Below, in pieces: positions 43,992-52,253 of a stretch of DNA of 64,000 bases. The notes beneath the pieces were generated by a model. The model was not told where the DNA came from. It saw nothing but the letters and a program-made list of their open reading frames with translations, and did not search any database. Location: contig NZ_CP083370.1 in NCBI RefSeq assembly GCF_017488845.2, positions 1,860,001 to 1,924,000 of the forward strand, read 5' to 3'. This DNA is from Ensifer canadensis (GTDB lineage: Bacteria; Pseudomonadota; Alphaproteobacteria; Rhizobiales; Rhizobiaceae). How positions within the stretch are numbered: the first letter of the stretch is position 1; each line of letters starts with the position of its first letter. The translations under genes were made by a program, and so were the position numbers.

Positions 43992-45023
43992 GTGACAAAA
44001 CCACTCGAAAGCGAACCGGCGGAGATCGGCATCGTCGTTTATCCGCGCGCGCTGAAGTCGGCGGTCCATGGGCTGACCGACATGTTCCAGGTGGCCGGCA
44101 TGCAGGCGACAGAACAGGGCGGCGCACGCGCACCTCGCATCCGCGTCAGCCACTGGCAGCTTCAGGAGGATGGCTCGGTCGAAAAGACGCTCGACACCCA
44201 CCCCGGCCCCTCCTCGGGTCTCGTCGCGCTGATCCTGCCGCCGACGCTGGCGGAGCTGCCCGTAGGCGGGCGCATGGGCCAGCTGCCCGCCTTCGTGCGC
44301 GAGCAGCATGCCGGTGGCACCACTGTCTGCTCGGTCTGCGGCGGCGCCTATCTGCTGGCGGAATCCGGGCTCGCCGCAGGTCGCACGATCACCACCCATT
44401 GGTCGCACCAGGACCTGATCGCCGATCGCTACCGCGATGTCCGTGTCGATACCGACAAGCTATTGATCGACGAAGGCGATATCATCACTGCCGGTGGCAT
44501 GATGGCCTGGATCGATCTGGGGCTGAAACTCGTCGACCGGTTCCTTGGAACCAATGTGATGCTGGCAACCGCCCGCTTCATGATCATCGATCCCGGTGCC
44601 CGCGAACAGAGCTACTACAGCGTCTTTGCGCCCAAGCTCGACCACGGCGACAGCACGATCCTGAAAATCCAGCACTGGCTGCACGGCGCCAACACCAAGG
44701 GCGTGACGCTGCAGATGATGGCTGAGCGCGCCGGGCTCGGCGACCGCACTTTTCTCCGGCGCTTCCAGAAGGCGACCGGCTTCAACCCGACGGAATATTG
44801 CCAGCGGTTGAGGATCGCCAAATCACGCGACCTGCTCGAGCGCTCGCACCTGTCGATCGAGCAGGTTGCCTGGCAGAGCGGCTACGACGACACCAACGCC
44901 TACCGCAAGATCTTCCGCAAGATCCTCGGCCTGTCGCCGCGGGAGTACCGGTTGCGCTTCTCGGTGTCGGACGGCACGCGACGGCCGGCCATGGCAGGAC
45001 TTGCAGCCGCCGCGCCCGCCTGA
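43992..45023 (+). CDS. GlxA family AraC-type regulator
   Basis: A 343-residue regulator with a DJ-1/PfpI-like N-terminus ([28 protein letters not shown]) and C-terminal AraC HTH ([40 protein letters not shown]). It starts with GTG. It is divergent from the exported haloperoxidase-like gene and, through it, the MBL hydrolase. The ligand is unknown. Confidence 0.9.
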   Translation: MTKPLESEPAEIGIVVYPRALKSAVHGLTDMFQVAGMQATEQGGARAPRIRVSHWQLQEDGSVEKTLDTHPGPSSGLVALILPPTLAELPVGGRMGQLPAFVREQHAGGTTVCSVCGGAYLLAESGLAAGRTITTHWSHQDLIADRYRDVRVDTDKLLIDEGDIITAGGMMAWIDLGLKLVDRFLGTNVMLATARFMIIDPGAREQSYYSVFAPKLDHGDSTILKIQHWLHGANTKGVTLQMMAERAGLGDRTFLRRFQKATGFNPTEYCQRLRIAKSRDLLERSHLSIEQVAWQSGYDDTNAYRKIFRKILGLSPREYRLRFSVSDGTRRPAMAGLAAAAPA

Positions 45024-45075
45024 TCTGCACGGCGTCGACGCCGGCATGTTTCGCCAACACGTTTTCCGGGCGCCG

Positions 45076-46005
45076 TTAATCGCCGCTCGGCTTTCGCCCC
45101 AAGATCTGGCGCGCGCCGCTCTTTGAAAAAGGCTGCACCAGCTGGCCGACAAAGCTGCGCGACACCTTGCCGGTGATGCCGATGTCGGTGGAGGATGGCC
45201 GGTCGGGATTGAAGTAGGTGCCGAACAGCTGGTCCCAAAGCACGATGTTTTCGCCGTAGTTGCTGTTGCCCTCGGCCATGTCCTTCGAATGGTGCCAGCG
45301 GTGAAGCCGTGGCGTCGAGAAGACCCAGTCAAGCGGGCCGGTGCGCATCTGGACATTGCAATGGGTCAGAAGGCCGGTAAAGGCGGTGACGGCACCGATC
45401 CAGAGGAAGACCTGCAGCGGCGCCCCGAGCAGATAGAGCGGCAGCTGGCTGAGGCCCACCTTCAGCAGGGAATCGACGACGTGAAAGCGGCCGGTGTTCA
45501 GCACCCAAAGCCGCGTGACACTGTGATGCAGCGCGTGGAAGCGCCAGAGCCCAAGCCGCTCATGCGCCAGGCGGTGAGCGGCATAGAGCCCGAACTCGGC
45601 AACGACCAGCCCGAGCACGACCTGGGCGAACATCGACCAATGTGCCGGCCAGATATGCGGCTGCGACCCGAAGAACGGCTGCGCGAAAATGGCGACCAGT
45701 AATGGAAAGGATGCACCGAACGCCGCCGCGATCTGCACGATCCCCTTCGTCAACATCGTATGGCCGAGATTGTTGAGCGTCTCGCCATCCGGAGCAAGCC
45801 AGGTCGGCTCATAGGGCATGATGCGCTCGAACAGCGCGATGATCGCCACCACCGAGAGGTAGACGACGTTGAACCAGGGCACCGGCGAGGATGTGGCAAA
45901 AGCCAATCCGGCTGCGGCCAGTCCGCCGAAATAAAGCGCCGGCCACAACAGGATGGAGACCAAGTATCGTAGCGGCGATGAAGAGCTAGCTTGATGAAAG
46001 ACCAT
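45076..46005 (-). CDS. Sterol desaturase / fatty acid hydroxylase family protein
   Basis: A 309-residue membrane di-iron enzyme with about four helices. The histidine clusters are complete: HRLAHERLGLWRFHALHHS, THCNVQ and HRWHHS, the di-iron hydroxylase signature. The likely substrate is a lipid acyl chain or hopanoid/ornithine lipid; not decidable here. ATG at 46005 is used; an in-frame TTG at 46044 is possible. Confidence 0.88.
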   Translation of the reverse strand: MVFHQASSSSPLRYLVSILLWPALYFGGLAAAGLAFATSSPVPWFNVVYLSVVAIIALFERIMPYEPTWLAPDGETLNNLGHTMLTKGIVQIAAAFGASFPLLVAIFAQPFFGSQPHIWPAHWSMFAQVVLGLVVAEFGLYAAHRLAHERLGLWRFHALHHSVTRLWVLNTGRFHVVDSLLKVGLSQLPLYLLGAPLQVFLWIGAVTAFTGLLTHCNVQMRTGPLDWVFSTPRLHRWHHSKDMAEGNSNYGENIVLWDQLFGTYFNPDRPSSTDIGITGKVSRSFVGQLVQPFSKSGARQILGRKPSGD

Positions 46006-46073
46006 TATTTTTCGACCACTTTCCAGAAAATCGGAGGGATGCAATACGGCAGGGGGTTATCTCAGGAAATGTT

Positions 46074-46430
46074 CTAATCCTCGTCCTGCGGATGGTATCG
46101 CTCCATCAGCTCGTCGCAGGTATGCGCATGGCCATCGCTGAAACGTCCGTCGGTGCAGATCCGCCGGCGACGCTCGGCCCAACTCAATCCCTCCCGGTGC
46201 TTTCGCCAGCCGGGGTCGCCGCCGTCGTCAAGCCAGCGGCGAAGCTCCGCGCAGCTGCGCGGCCGGCCGTCACTGAAACGCCCGTCGCGGCAGGGATCCG
46301 GGCGATACTGAACGAACTGTCGCTCGAGTGCAAAGCGATCGTCGCCGCTCGCTTCGAGGCGGCTGTGTTCCATCTGGGATGACGCCCCGAGCAGGTGACA
46401 TGCCAGCAGACCGATCCTGAGAAAACACAT
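46074..46430 (-). CDS. Cys-rich protein with two DGRFSDG repeats
   Basis: A 118-residue protein with a short hydrophobic N-terminus (MCFLRIGLLACHLLG) that may be a signal. The mature part has two related units, CRDGRFSDGRPRSCAEL and CTDGRFSDGHAHTCDEL, each with two Cys spaced alike. Disulfide-stabilised loops in the periplasm are plausible. The ATG at 46430 is a choice among several; no ribosome site decides it. No family recognised. Confidence 0.55.
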   Translation of the reverse strand: MCFLRIGLLACHLLGASSQMEHSRLEASGDDRFALERQFVQYRPDPCRDGRFSDGRPRSCAELRRWLDDGGDPGWRKHREGLSWAERRRRICTDGRFSDGHAHTCDELMERYHPQDED

Positions 46431-46601
46431 GGGATGACGCCAATCCTCATCGTTGGAGCATTGGCGGCAAACTCTACTGATTTCATTACACCAGCATTGC
46501 ACTGATCCGGGGGCCGATTTCGCCCGTGCCTGCCTGGCCGTCGGCCCGGCCTGCCCCTTCTAGCATCGGCATTGCCGATCAGGCGCGGGTGATCACTACT
46601 G

Positions 46602-46701
46602 CATGTTTCCTCAAATCCTATTTGATTTAAGGATAAAAACAGGCAGCCATTCAAAGTGCTACAGCGACCTTTGCGCGTCTGATAAGACGCGCGGCGCTGT
46701 A
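46602..46701. repeat. ABC-like palindromic repeat, reverse orientation
   Basis: Full-length copy: CATGTTTCCTCAAATC...GATTTAAGGATAAAAAC, the CATTCAAAGTG linker, CTACAGCG and GCGCGTCTGATAAGACGCGC. Confidence 0.85.
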
Positions 46702-46763
46702 GGCGCCTGACAGGAATACGACGCGAGCGGGCATCAAGGAAACGCCAGCGCGACAGCCCTGCC

Positions 46764-47150
46764 CTAGATCCAGCGGTCGTTCTGCGCTGTGCGCTCGCCG
46801 CCGGCATGACCGGTGTTCAAAACGCCACGCGGTTCTATCAGCAGCATCCGCACCTCGCTCTCTGCAAACGGCTTGTGCTCGACGCCTCGAGGCACGACGA
46901 ACATCTCGCCAGGGCCAATCTGTACAGATCCATCGCGGAAATCGATCCGCAGGATGCCATCGAGCACGATGAACGTCTCATCCGTCTCGGGGTGGTCGTG
47001 CCAGATGAAATCGCCCTCGATGCGCACGAGTTTGAACTGGTAGTCGTTCATCTCGGCGATCACGCGCGGTTGCCACAGTTCCGCGATCATCTCCAGCTTC
47101 TCGGAGAATTTGATGGGCTTGCGGTCGGACGTCTCGATGCTTTCCGTCAT
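46764..47150 (-). CDS. Cupin domain protein
   Basis: A 128-residue single cupin. Motif 1 is [16 protein letters not shown] (metal His/His/Glu), and motif 2 is [16 protein letters not shown]. It resembles mannose-6-phosphate isomerase-like small cupins. AGGAAAG precedes the ATG at 47150. Function unspecified; metal-binding is expected. An ABC-like element lies on each side. Confidence 0.88.
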   Translation of the reverse strand: MTESIETSDRKPIKFSEKLEMIAELWQPRVIAEMNDYQFKLVRIEGDFIWHDHPETDETFIVLDGILRIDFRDGSVQIGPGEMFVVPRGVEHKPFAESEVRMLLIEPRGVLNTGHAGGERTAQNDRWI

Positions 47151-47230
47151 GTCTTTCCTCATTTCGATGAAGTGCCAACATGCATGGAGCGCGGGCATCG
47201 ATCTTGAACGATCGTGCGCAGATGGCGCGG

Positions 47231-47294
47231 TCTACCGCGCCGCGCGTCTTATTAGACGCGCTAAGGTCGCCGTAGGACTTGGAATTGCTGCCGA
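47231..47294. repeat. ABC-like repeat, partial
   Basis: CCGCGCGTCTTATTAGACGCG followed by CTAAGGTCGCCGTAGGACTTGGAATTGCTGC: the left palindrome and linker only. Confidence 0.75.
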
Positions 47295-47401
47295 CACCAC
47301 GTCCGGGATGCAGGCGAATATTTCCGTATTGCCCGATAAGACGGCTGATGTATCTTGTCTCCCTTCGGCACTGGCTATGGACGTCCATGAAGGAGGTTCG
47401 A

Positions 47402-47698
47402 ATGCATGATCTCCCGCAGACCTCGGGCAGACAATTAAGTCCGGATGACATCGAAATGCTGCAGCGGGTCTTCGACGCGACCTGCTTTGCCGCCCGCGTC
47501 CCACGCCGCGGCGAACGCGCCAACCGGCTGGCCAAATTCATCATGGATGAATTTTGCATCGGCAATGGCGACGAGCGCACGCTGCTGGAATGCGCGCTGT
47601 GGCGCGAACGGCGCCGGGTACCGCCAAGGACAGAAGAGACCGAAACCGTCGACATCTGGGTTGCCAGACCCGGCCGGCGCAGTCCGCATCAGCGCTGA
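47402..47698 (+). CDS. Small paralog A, unknown
   Basis: A 98-residue protein. Its core (LSPDDIEMLQRVFDATCFAA...ERANRLAKFIMDEF) is closely related to the protein at 48341, about 1 kb downstream, so these are recent paralogs. It looks helical, without signal or membrane segments. GGAGG is 6 bases upstream of the ATG. A hairpin overlaps the stop codon. No family name is recognised. Confidence 0.75.
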   Translation: MHDLPQTSGRQLSPDDIEMLQRVFDATCFAARVPRRGERANRLAKFIMDEFCIGNGDERTLLECALWRERRRVPPRTEETETVDIWVARPGRRSPHQR

Positions 47699-47723
47699 GG
47701 CCGCCACAAAAAAATGCGGCCTC
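47697..47723 (+). terminator. Hairpin overlapping the stop codon of paralog A
   Basis: GAGGCCGC pairs with GCGGCCTC across an 11-base A-rich loop. There is no T-run, so termination is uncertain. Confidence 0.45.
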
Positions 47724-48000
47724 TCCGTGGATAACCGAGACCGCATTCAAGATTGATGTGCAATGGCTTACTCTACGCCTGTCTTGCCCGCAGGACCACA
47801 ACTGCAACGGGTCGCGTGTGGCGATTTCTGACCTGCCACAGACGTTTCTCTATAACTGTCTGGTCGCGAGGCCGTCGCGGCGGCGCCCGAACGATGCAAG
47901 CTGAGAAAACAGGGCCGGCACATCCCAGAAGACGGAATTTTCAGCACCGTGGAACCACCGTTCGCGTCGCGAATTTAGCCTGCAGAACGGGAGGTTCATC

Positions 48001-48204
48001 ATGTTTGCGTCAGATACGAAAAGACAGTTCGGCCGGATCGTCAAAAACTGGAATACACGATACGACCTGGAGGAATTCATCGCCGCCTCCGGCCTGCCGC
48101 CGCTGGAGGCACGCGAGATTTTCGCGAAGCACGGCCCCTATAAGGTGGAACTTGACCACCTGATACATGCGTGCACGACGATACAAGCCGACAGTGAGAA
48201 ATGA
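48001..48204 (+). CDS. Small protein, unknown
   Basis: A 67-residue, probably helical protein (RIVKNWNTRYDLEEFIAASG then LPPLEAREIFAKHGPYKVEL). GGGAGG is just upstream of the ATG. It lies between the two small paralogs and immediately before an ABC-like repeat. No family recognised. Confidence 0.65.
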   Translation: MFASDTKRQFGRIVKNWNTRYDLEEFIAASGLPPLEAREIFAKHGPYKVELDHLIHACTTIQADSEK

Positions 48205-48222
48205 AGGCTCCCGCAGTCGCAC

Positions 48223-48329
48223 CTACAGCGCCGTGCGTCTTATCAGACGCGGAAAAGGTCGCTGTAGCACTTTGAATTGCTGCATGTTTTCATCCTTAAA
48301 TCGAAAACGATTTATGGAAATATGCAGTA
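48223..48329. repeat. ABC-like palindromic repeat
   Basis: Full-length copy, forward orientation; CTACAGCGCCGTGCGTCTTA ... TTAAATCGAAAACGATTTA ... ATGCAGTAG. It ends 11 bases before paralog B and so forms its 5' leader. Confidence 0.85.
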
Positions 48330-48340
48330 GGGAGGTCAAA

Positions 48341-48586
48341 ATGCAGCATCATTCCAAACACTTCGATTGTGCATTCAATCCAGCTGAGATCGCCATGCTC
48401 CAGCGGGTTCTCAACACGGCCTGCCTTGCAGCAAGGATGCCGCGCAGTGACTACCGTGCCAATCGCCTGGCGAAATTCATCATCGGCGAATTCCGCTCCG
48501 GCACACGCGACGAGGCGGCCCTGTGCGAGCGGGCTCTGTGGTTCGAGCGCAGAAGCGAGCCGTGGTCGTTGGCTCCCGAGCAGTGA
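48341..48586 (+). CDS. Small paralog B, unknown
   Basis: An 81-residue protein related to paralog A: FNPAEIAMLQRVLNTACLAA then RANRLAKFIIGEFRSG. GGGAGGTC is 5 bases before the ATG and directly follows an ABC-like repeat. Function unknown; the pair is likely a recent duplication. Confidence 0.75.
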   Translation: MQHHSKHFDCAFNPAEIAMLQRVLNTACLAARMPRSDYRANRLAKFIIGEFRSGTRDEAALCERALWFERRSEPWSLAPEQ

Positions 48587-48630
48587 CGTTGCAAGGCAAC
48601 AAGGATGACCGGCGCCGGCATGACCTGCTA

Positions 48631-48700
48631 TCGCTGTCGCGCTTTGAATTACTGCATGTTTCCTTAAATCGAATAGGATTTAAGGAAACATGCAGTAGCG
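48631..48700. repeat. ABC-like repeat, right half
   Basis: CTTTGAATTACTGCATGTTT then CCTTAAATCGAATAGGATTT and AAGGAAACATGCAGTAG; the left palindrome is missing. Confidence 0.8.
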
Positions 48701-48830
48701 ATCCGGGATCGTTTCGCTATTGCCGCCATCTTGACGTGCAAAAGACGCCGGGGTTGCAAAGCAACCCCGGCCAAACCTATCCTATTGTATGGCAATCGCC
48801 TTTCGGCCTATCAAGGCGTCAAACGCCCTC

Positions 48831-48934
48831 ACCTACAGCGCCGCGCGTCTCATCAGACGCGCAAAGGTTGCTGTAGCACTTTGAATTACGGCATGTTTCC
48901 TTAAATCGAATAGGATTTAAGGAAACATGCAGTA
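48831..48934. repeat. ABC-like palindromic repeat
   Basis: Full-length copy: CTACAGCGCCGCGCGTCTCA ... TTGAATTACGGCATGTTTCC ... GGAAACATGCAGTA. Confidence 0.85.
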
Positions 48935-49026
48935 ATCGGCTACGCAAACGTAGCCTTCGTACGCAGGCAAAGGCCAGGAACCGCCACAAGATTGGTTCGC
49001 TCACTCAGGACATGTTATAAACGCTC

Positions 49027-49290
49027 ATGACCCAAACAGAAGAAGACCTGGAGCTTTCGGAATTGTCCGGCGAGTTTGCCGACGACGACGTCGTTGTTCA
49101 TATCCGCATCTCGCGCCCGACGGGCTCCAATCTCGACTGGACGCTCGAGGTGATCGACGAGGAGGGCTACTCCACCGTCTGGGAAGATTCCTTCCCCACC
49201 GACCGCGACGCCTACGAAGAATTCCTCGCCACGATCGAACGCGATGGCATCCACACGTTCACCGAACATCCCGTCCAGACGCTTCATTAG
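49027..49290 (+). CDS. Small acidic protein, unknown
   Basis: An 87-residue, strongly acidic protein (TQTEEDLELSELSGEFADDD, VVVHIRISRPTGSNLDWTLE, EEGYSTVWEDSFPTDRDAYE). It looks like a small alpha/beta domain; cytoplasmic. No family is recognised. It is preceded by an A/T-rich leader but has no strong Shine-Dalgarno. Confidence 0.65.
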   Translation: MTQTEEDLELSELSGEFADDDVVVHIRISRPTGSNLDWTLEVIDEEGYSTVWEDSFPTDRDAYEEFLATIERDGIHTFTEHPVQTLH

Positions 49291-49449
49291 GCTGGCCCGG
49301 TTGGACTGAGCCAATCGAACCATTTCCGCGGCCCCCTTCACGCCTCATGCTCTCACGCGCACATCAGTGACAGCGGCAGCTTGCCGCTGTCACGTTGCTT
49401 GGCTCACCCCTGTTCGGCCAAGGCAGAGCAGCAGCTGCGAACGACACCA

Positions 49450-49824
49450 TCACCCCTTTCCGACAATGACGAATATGATCCGCCTTATCGCCTCGGCAAA
49501 GCTGACGCCAAGCGCCATCGCCGCTATGCCGGTAACACCAAGGGCGCCGATGCCCATCAGCTTCCAGCGTTTGACGTCGTCGGTCACCGGCTTCATCTCT
49601 GCAACGTCACCACCAAGCGTCGAGACCGAAGCCTCGAGATCACCGACGCGATCGACCAACTGGTCCATCCGCTGATGGACGCCCGCCCGACTGCTCGTCG
49701 CCTTATCCTCGGCACGTTGTGCGCCCTCCTCGATCCGCCGGATCGATTCCTGCAGACCGCGCATGCCCGCGACCAGCTCTCCGAGCTGGCGGTGCACGCT
49801 GACATCGATTTCAGCTGGAGACAT
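49450..49824 (-). CDS. DUF1515-like phage protein
   Basis: A 124-residue protein with a long amphipathic helix (VHRQLGELVAGMRGLQESIR then HQRMDQLVDRVGDLEASVST) and a C-terminal membrane segment (LMGIGALGVTGIAAMALGVS). It resembles DUF1515 proteins of rhizobial prophages. GGAGGG lies 7 bases upstream of the ATG. It overlaps the gene upstream and ends the lysis-module operon. Confidence 0.75.
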   Translation of the reverse strand: MSPAEIDVSVHRQLGELVAGMRGLQESIRRIEEGAQRAEDKATSSRAGVHQRMDQLVDRVGDLEASVSTLGGDVAEMKPVTDDVKRWKLMGIGALGVTGIAAMALGVSFAEAIRRIIFVIVGKG

Positions 49825-50071
49825 CTTGACGCCCTCCGTGCCTTGCGCAGTCCGCCTTTGACCAGACTGCCGCGGCGCAGAGACCGACGACAGTGCGGTC
49901 GATCTTGCGCTGATCTGCCGGCGTCGCGCCGCGCGCGCCGACAAGGTCGACGCCGACGACGCTTTTAAGGCCGGTCACAGTCTTCGGCGCCGAAATCCCA
50001 TAGCCCGCCAGCGCGAAGACAGGAATCGTAATCAAGGCGCATCTTTCGAGCGCGGTTCGCAGCGTCATCAT
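49811..50071 (-). CDS. Phage lysis-module small protein, unknown
   Basis: An 86-residue protein with a hydrophobic N-terminus (RCALITIPVFALAGYGIS) and a hydrophilic rest. It overlaps the gene before by about 107 bp in another frame, and the DUF1515-like gene after it by 14 bp. Such packing is typical of phage lysis cassettes. The start is one of two adjacent ATGs after AAAGGC. A spanin-partner role is possible from position, but there is no lipobox. Confidence 0.55.
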   Translation of the reverse strand: MMTLRTALERCALITIPVFALAGYGISAPKTVTGLKSVVGVDLVGARGATPADQRKIDRTVVGLCAAAVWSKADCARHGGRQDVSS

Positions 50072-50189
50072 TCTGCCTTTCAATCGCATGAAGAACGGAC
50101 CGGGCGCCGTCCGCCCGGATCTCGAGTACGGCCCAGGTGACGGCAGCGAGCACAAGCCCGCCGAAAAGGATCTTTGGCCGGGCGATCAT
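49965..50189 (-). CDS. Spanin-like (Rz-type) small membrane protein
   Basis: A 74-residue protein with one N-terminal membrane helix (KILFGGLVLAAVTWAVLEI) and a periplasmic helical part (ARSVLHAIERQNDDAANRAR). This is the layout of inner-membrane spanins. Its ATG overlaps the TGA of the displaced endolysin tail (ATGA), the sign of translational coupling. It lies between the endolysin and other small lysis genes. The Rz role is inferred. Confidence 0.55.
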   Translation of the reverse strand: MIARPKILFGGLVLAAVTWAVLEIRADGARSVLHAIERQNDDAANRARKMRLDYDSCLRAGGLWDFGAEDCDRP

Positions 50190-50345
50190 GCCGGATCGAG
50201 CCGCTTGCGAACGAAGAGGAAGGCGCCGATTGCGAAGGCAGCAACAATGATGCCGGCAAACACCCATTGCAGCGGGCCACTTCCGGTCAACGCAAAGCCG
50301 AGCGAGGACAGAATGCCCGCGAGCCAGGAGATATTCTCCTTTGTT
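50186..50345 (-). pseudogene. Out-of-frame C-terminal membrane tail of endolysin
   Basis: In the +1 frame after the endolysin's ...APKPP, the sequence reads RSGTKENISWLAGILSSLG and GPLQWVFAGIIVAAFAIGAF, then LFVRKRLDPA. This is the C-terminal anchor seen on rhizobial phage lysozymes. It has no start codon of its own. A single C lost from the CCC run near 50350 explains the displacement. Confidence 0.6.
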
Positions 50346-50844
50346 CCGCTTCGGGCGGCTTCGGCGCGGCGATAACGGTGTTGGAGGCCACGAACTCGCC
50401 CTTGGCCCAAAGCCCGGCTTCGGCAGCTCGGCGATTGACCAACCCCTTCACGCGCTTGCCGCCGGCATTGACCCATTTCATAAGCTCGCCCGGCACAGCG
50501 TCATAGTCGCCGCCATTCAGTTTGTTCAGCAAAGTCGATTTGCCGAGGCGACCGGTGTTGAAATCGAACGAGACAAGCACGGCGAACTGGTTGTCGGAAA
50601 GCGGCACCTTAACGAGACGCAAGACCCGTTCCTCGAATGTCGCCAAATCCGCCCTCAGGATATCGTCTGCCTGCGCCTCGGAGATCACCATTCCCGGCGT
50701 CACCGCCGGAGCGCCCGCGGCGCTGGTATGGCCATAGCCGATGGTCCACACACCGGCGACGTCCCGATAGGCCTTCGTCTTCAGACCTTCCCACTGCTTG
50801 ACGAGCGCAAGGCCCGCCGCGTTGATGCGTCGGTTCATGTTCAT
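50287..50844 (-). CDS. Phage lysozyme (GH24 endolysin), frameshifted C-terminus
   Basis: A 185-residue lysozyme of glycoside hydrolase family 24 (T4-type). The catalytic triad is Glu19, Asp28 and Thr34 in KQWEGLKTKAYRDVAGVWT, followed by IGYGHTSAAGAP. Also DNQFAVLVSFDFNTG and VPGELMKWVNAGGKRVKGLV. The last about 14 residues (EQRRISPGSRAFCPRSALR region) are frameshift product; the original C-terminal membrane anchor is in the next frame. The catalytic domain itself is complete and could still work. AGGA precedes the ATG at 50844. First gene of the lysis module. Confidence 0.9.
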   Translation of the reverse strand: MNMNRRINAAGLALVKQWEGLKTKAYRDVAGVWTIGYGHTSAAGAPAVTPGMVISEAQADDILRADLATFEERVLRLVKVPLSDNQFAVLVSFDFNTGRLGKSTLLNKLNGGDYDAVPGELMKWVNAGGKRVKGLVNRRAAEAGLWAKGEFVASNTVIAAPKPPEAEQRRISPGSRAFCPRSALR

Positions 50845-50892
50845 GTCGTTTGTCCTGTTTAGATTGGGAACCAGAAGCAACGGTAATGTGTT

Positions 50893-50990
50893 GCTACAGC
50901 GCCGCGCGTCTTATTAGAGGCGCAAAGATTGCTGCAGCACTTTGAATTGCTGCATGTTTCCTTAAATCGAATGGGATTTAAGGAAACGAT
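50893..50990. repeat. ABC-like palindromic repeat
   Basis: Full-length: CTACAGCGCCGCGCGTCTTA, TTAGAGGCGC, CACTTTGAATTGCTGCATG, then TTAAATCGAATGGGATTTAA. Ends 19 bases before a tiny gene. Confidence 0.85.
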
Positions 50991-51008
50991 CAAAGGGGAG
51001 ATCTAGCC

Positions 51009-51089
51009 ATGATGGATGCCGCATTCGTGAAGATGACCGCTTTGGTCATCGTGCTTGTCAGCTGTGTCATCATGGTGCAGCCCTACTGA
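51009..51089 (+). CDS. Tiny membrane protein (26 aa)
   Basis: A 26-codon open frame from ATG to TGA. It encodes a single hydrophobic helix (KMTALVIVLVSCVIMVQPY). AAGGGGAG lies 8 bases before the ATG, an unusually strong ribosome site for such a short frame. It directly follows an ABC-like repeat. Real expression is plausible but not shown. Confidence 0.45.
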   Translation: MMDAAFVKMTALVIVLVSCVIMVQPY

Positions 51090-51199
51090 CAAGCGGCAAT
51101 TCGCGGACAACATCTGTCGCGGCGCCTGCATCGCAGGGTCGCCGGTAACAGCCGCGTCCGACCGAATAGGACATGCGGACTCTCGCCGGTTTGGAGCCT

Positions 51200-51297
51200 T
51201 CCCAGGAAAAGTGCGAAGCGGTTTTCCGTCAGGAAATGCGTCGAGACAAAGAGATAGAGCGTTTCTACGACTCCGTTTAGACCGGAAACGCACTAGG
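51200..51297. repeat. Dispersed repeat R3, copy 1
   Basis: TTCCCAGGAAAAGTGCGAAG, CGGTTTTCCGTCAGGAAATG, AGACAAAGAGATAGAGCG, ending CCGTTTAGACCGGAAACGC. A second copy lies at 61099-61204. It overlaps the 3' end of the next minus-strand gene. Confidence 0.8.
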
Positions 51298-51865
51298 AGA
51301 CAGAGGGGGGCTTGGACGGCGACAACGAACCCAGCAACGTCTTGAGGCTTTCGCTGTCGGGTAGGCGTTTCTCGCCTCGGTCGTCACCGCATCTCGAGCG
51401 CAGGCCACGCAAGAACTGGGCGACATCGACGAGTTCACCGATCTCCACCCGCACCTGCGCCTCGATCGTCCTGTAGATCTCTTCGAGCTCTGCCGCTTCC
51501 CCCACATCGACAGAGCCGGAAAGGGTTGAAACCCTCGCCTTGAAATCATCCAGCAGCCCATCGAACTCGCTGGCGTCACGCGCAGCCTTGGCCTCCAGGC
51601 TCGCAATCAGCATGTCGAGAATATCCAAGTGCCGCCGCTCCACCGATTGCAGGTCGAAGGCCGCACGCAGGTCCTTGCGGGTGCGTTCGCCCTTGCGCAG
51701 ATGGGCCTTGAGGCGGACGCCGTTCTCCGCGCAACGCCTCCTGATTTCATCAACGGAGAATTGGCCCTCCGCCAACTGGTCGAGAAAGGGCCGGATAAGC
51801 GCCGGTGGCGCAGTGATGTTCAGCGCTGCCGAATAGAGCGCCAAGTCGATCGAAGCATCCGGCAT
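51293..51865 (-). CDS. Helical protein, unknown
   Basis: A 190-residue protein, largely helical. It has a coiled-coil-prone middle (LQSVERRHLDILDMLIASLE then AKAARDASEFDGLLDDFKAR). The N-terminus (ITAPPALIRPFLDQLAEGQF) and charged ERTRKDLRAAFD follow. No signal or membrane segment. The stop codon lies within an R3 repeat. No family recognised; its position in the phage block suggests accessory DNA. Confidence 0.6.
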   Translation of the reverse strand: MPDASIDLALYSAALNITAPPALIRPFLDQLAEGQFSVDEIRRRCAENGVRLKAHLRKGERTRKDLRAAFDLQSVERRHLDILDMLIASLEAKAARDASEFDGLLDDFKARVSTLSGSVDVGEAAELEEIYRTIEAQVRVEIGELVDVAQFLRGLRSRCGDDRGEKRLPDSESLKTLLGSLSPSKPPSVS

Positions 51866-52014
51866 ACGCTACCTCCGCCTCATAGGGGCCTCTGGACGCC
51901 AGACTAACAGCATCCCCAAAACGCAAGCGCAGTTTTGTCGACAATGCTTTCCTATTTGTTAAGCAGAATCACCGATCGTCCGCGTCGCGACATGAAAGTC
52001 GTCGGAGCAAGACC

Positions 52015-52128
52015 ATGAGCTACGATTGGACCGGCGGACGCCGCCGCCGCATCACAGTGGCCAAGTACGGAGCCGCTCTCGCACTCGCGACACTTCTGGC
52101 AGTGCTTGCGGCCTCAATCGCCGTTTAG
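52015..52128 (+). CDS. Small membrane protein (37 aa)
   Basis: A 37-residue frame: basic N-terminus (SYDWTGGRRRRITVAKYG) and one hydrophobic helix (AALALATLLAVLAASIAV). GGAG is 7 bases upstream of the ATG. It ends at an IS remnant. Confidence 0.5.
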   Translation: MSYDWTGGRRRRITVAKYGAALALATLLAVLAASIAV

Positions 52129-52253
52129 GCTCTGGACCCAATAATTTTGGCTGACATCTGATTTAGATTCTTCGCTGAAGGATCCGATGAGTGGTTTGTT
52201 CTTGTGGCTCTAGGGTCAAAACCCAATCAAGCCATTGAACATTCTTCGTTGCC
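52129..52253. mobile_element. IS5-type remnant ends
   Basis: Two IS-end-like words occur here, GGCTCTGGACCCAATAA at about 52129 and GGCTCTAGGGTCAAAACCC at about 52207. They precede a transposase fragment. The element is deleted internally; the exact parent is not identified. Confidence 0.45.
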
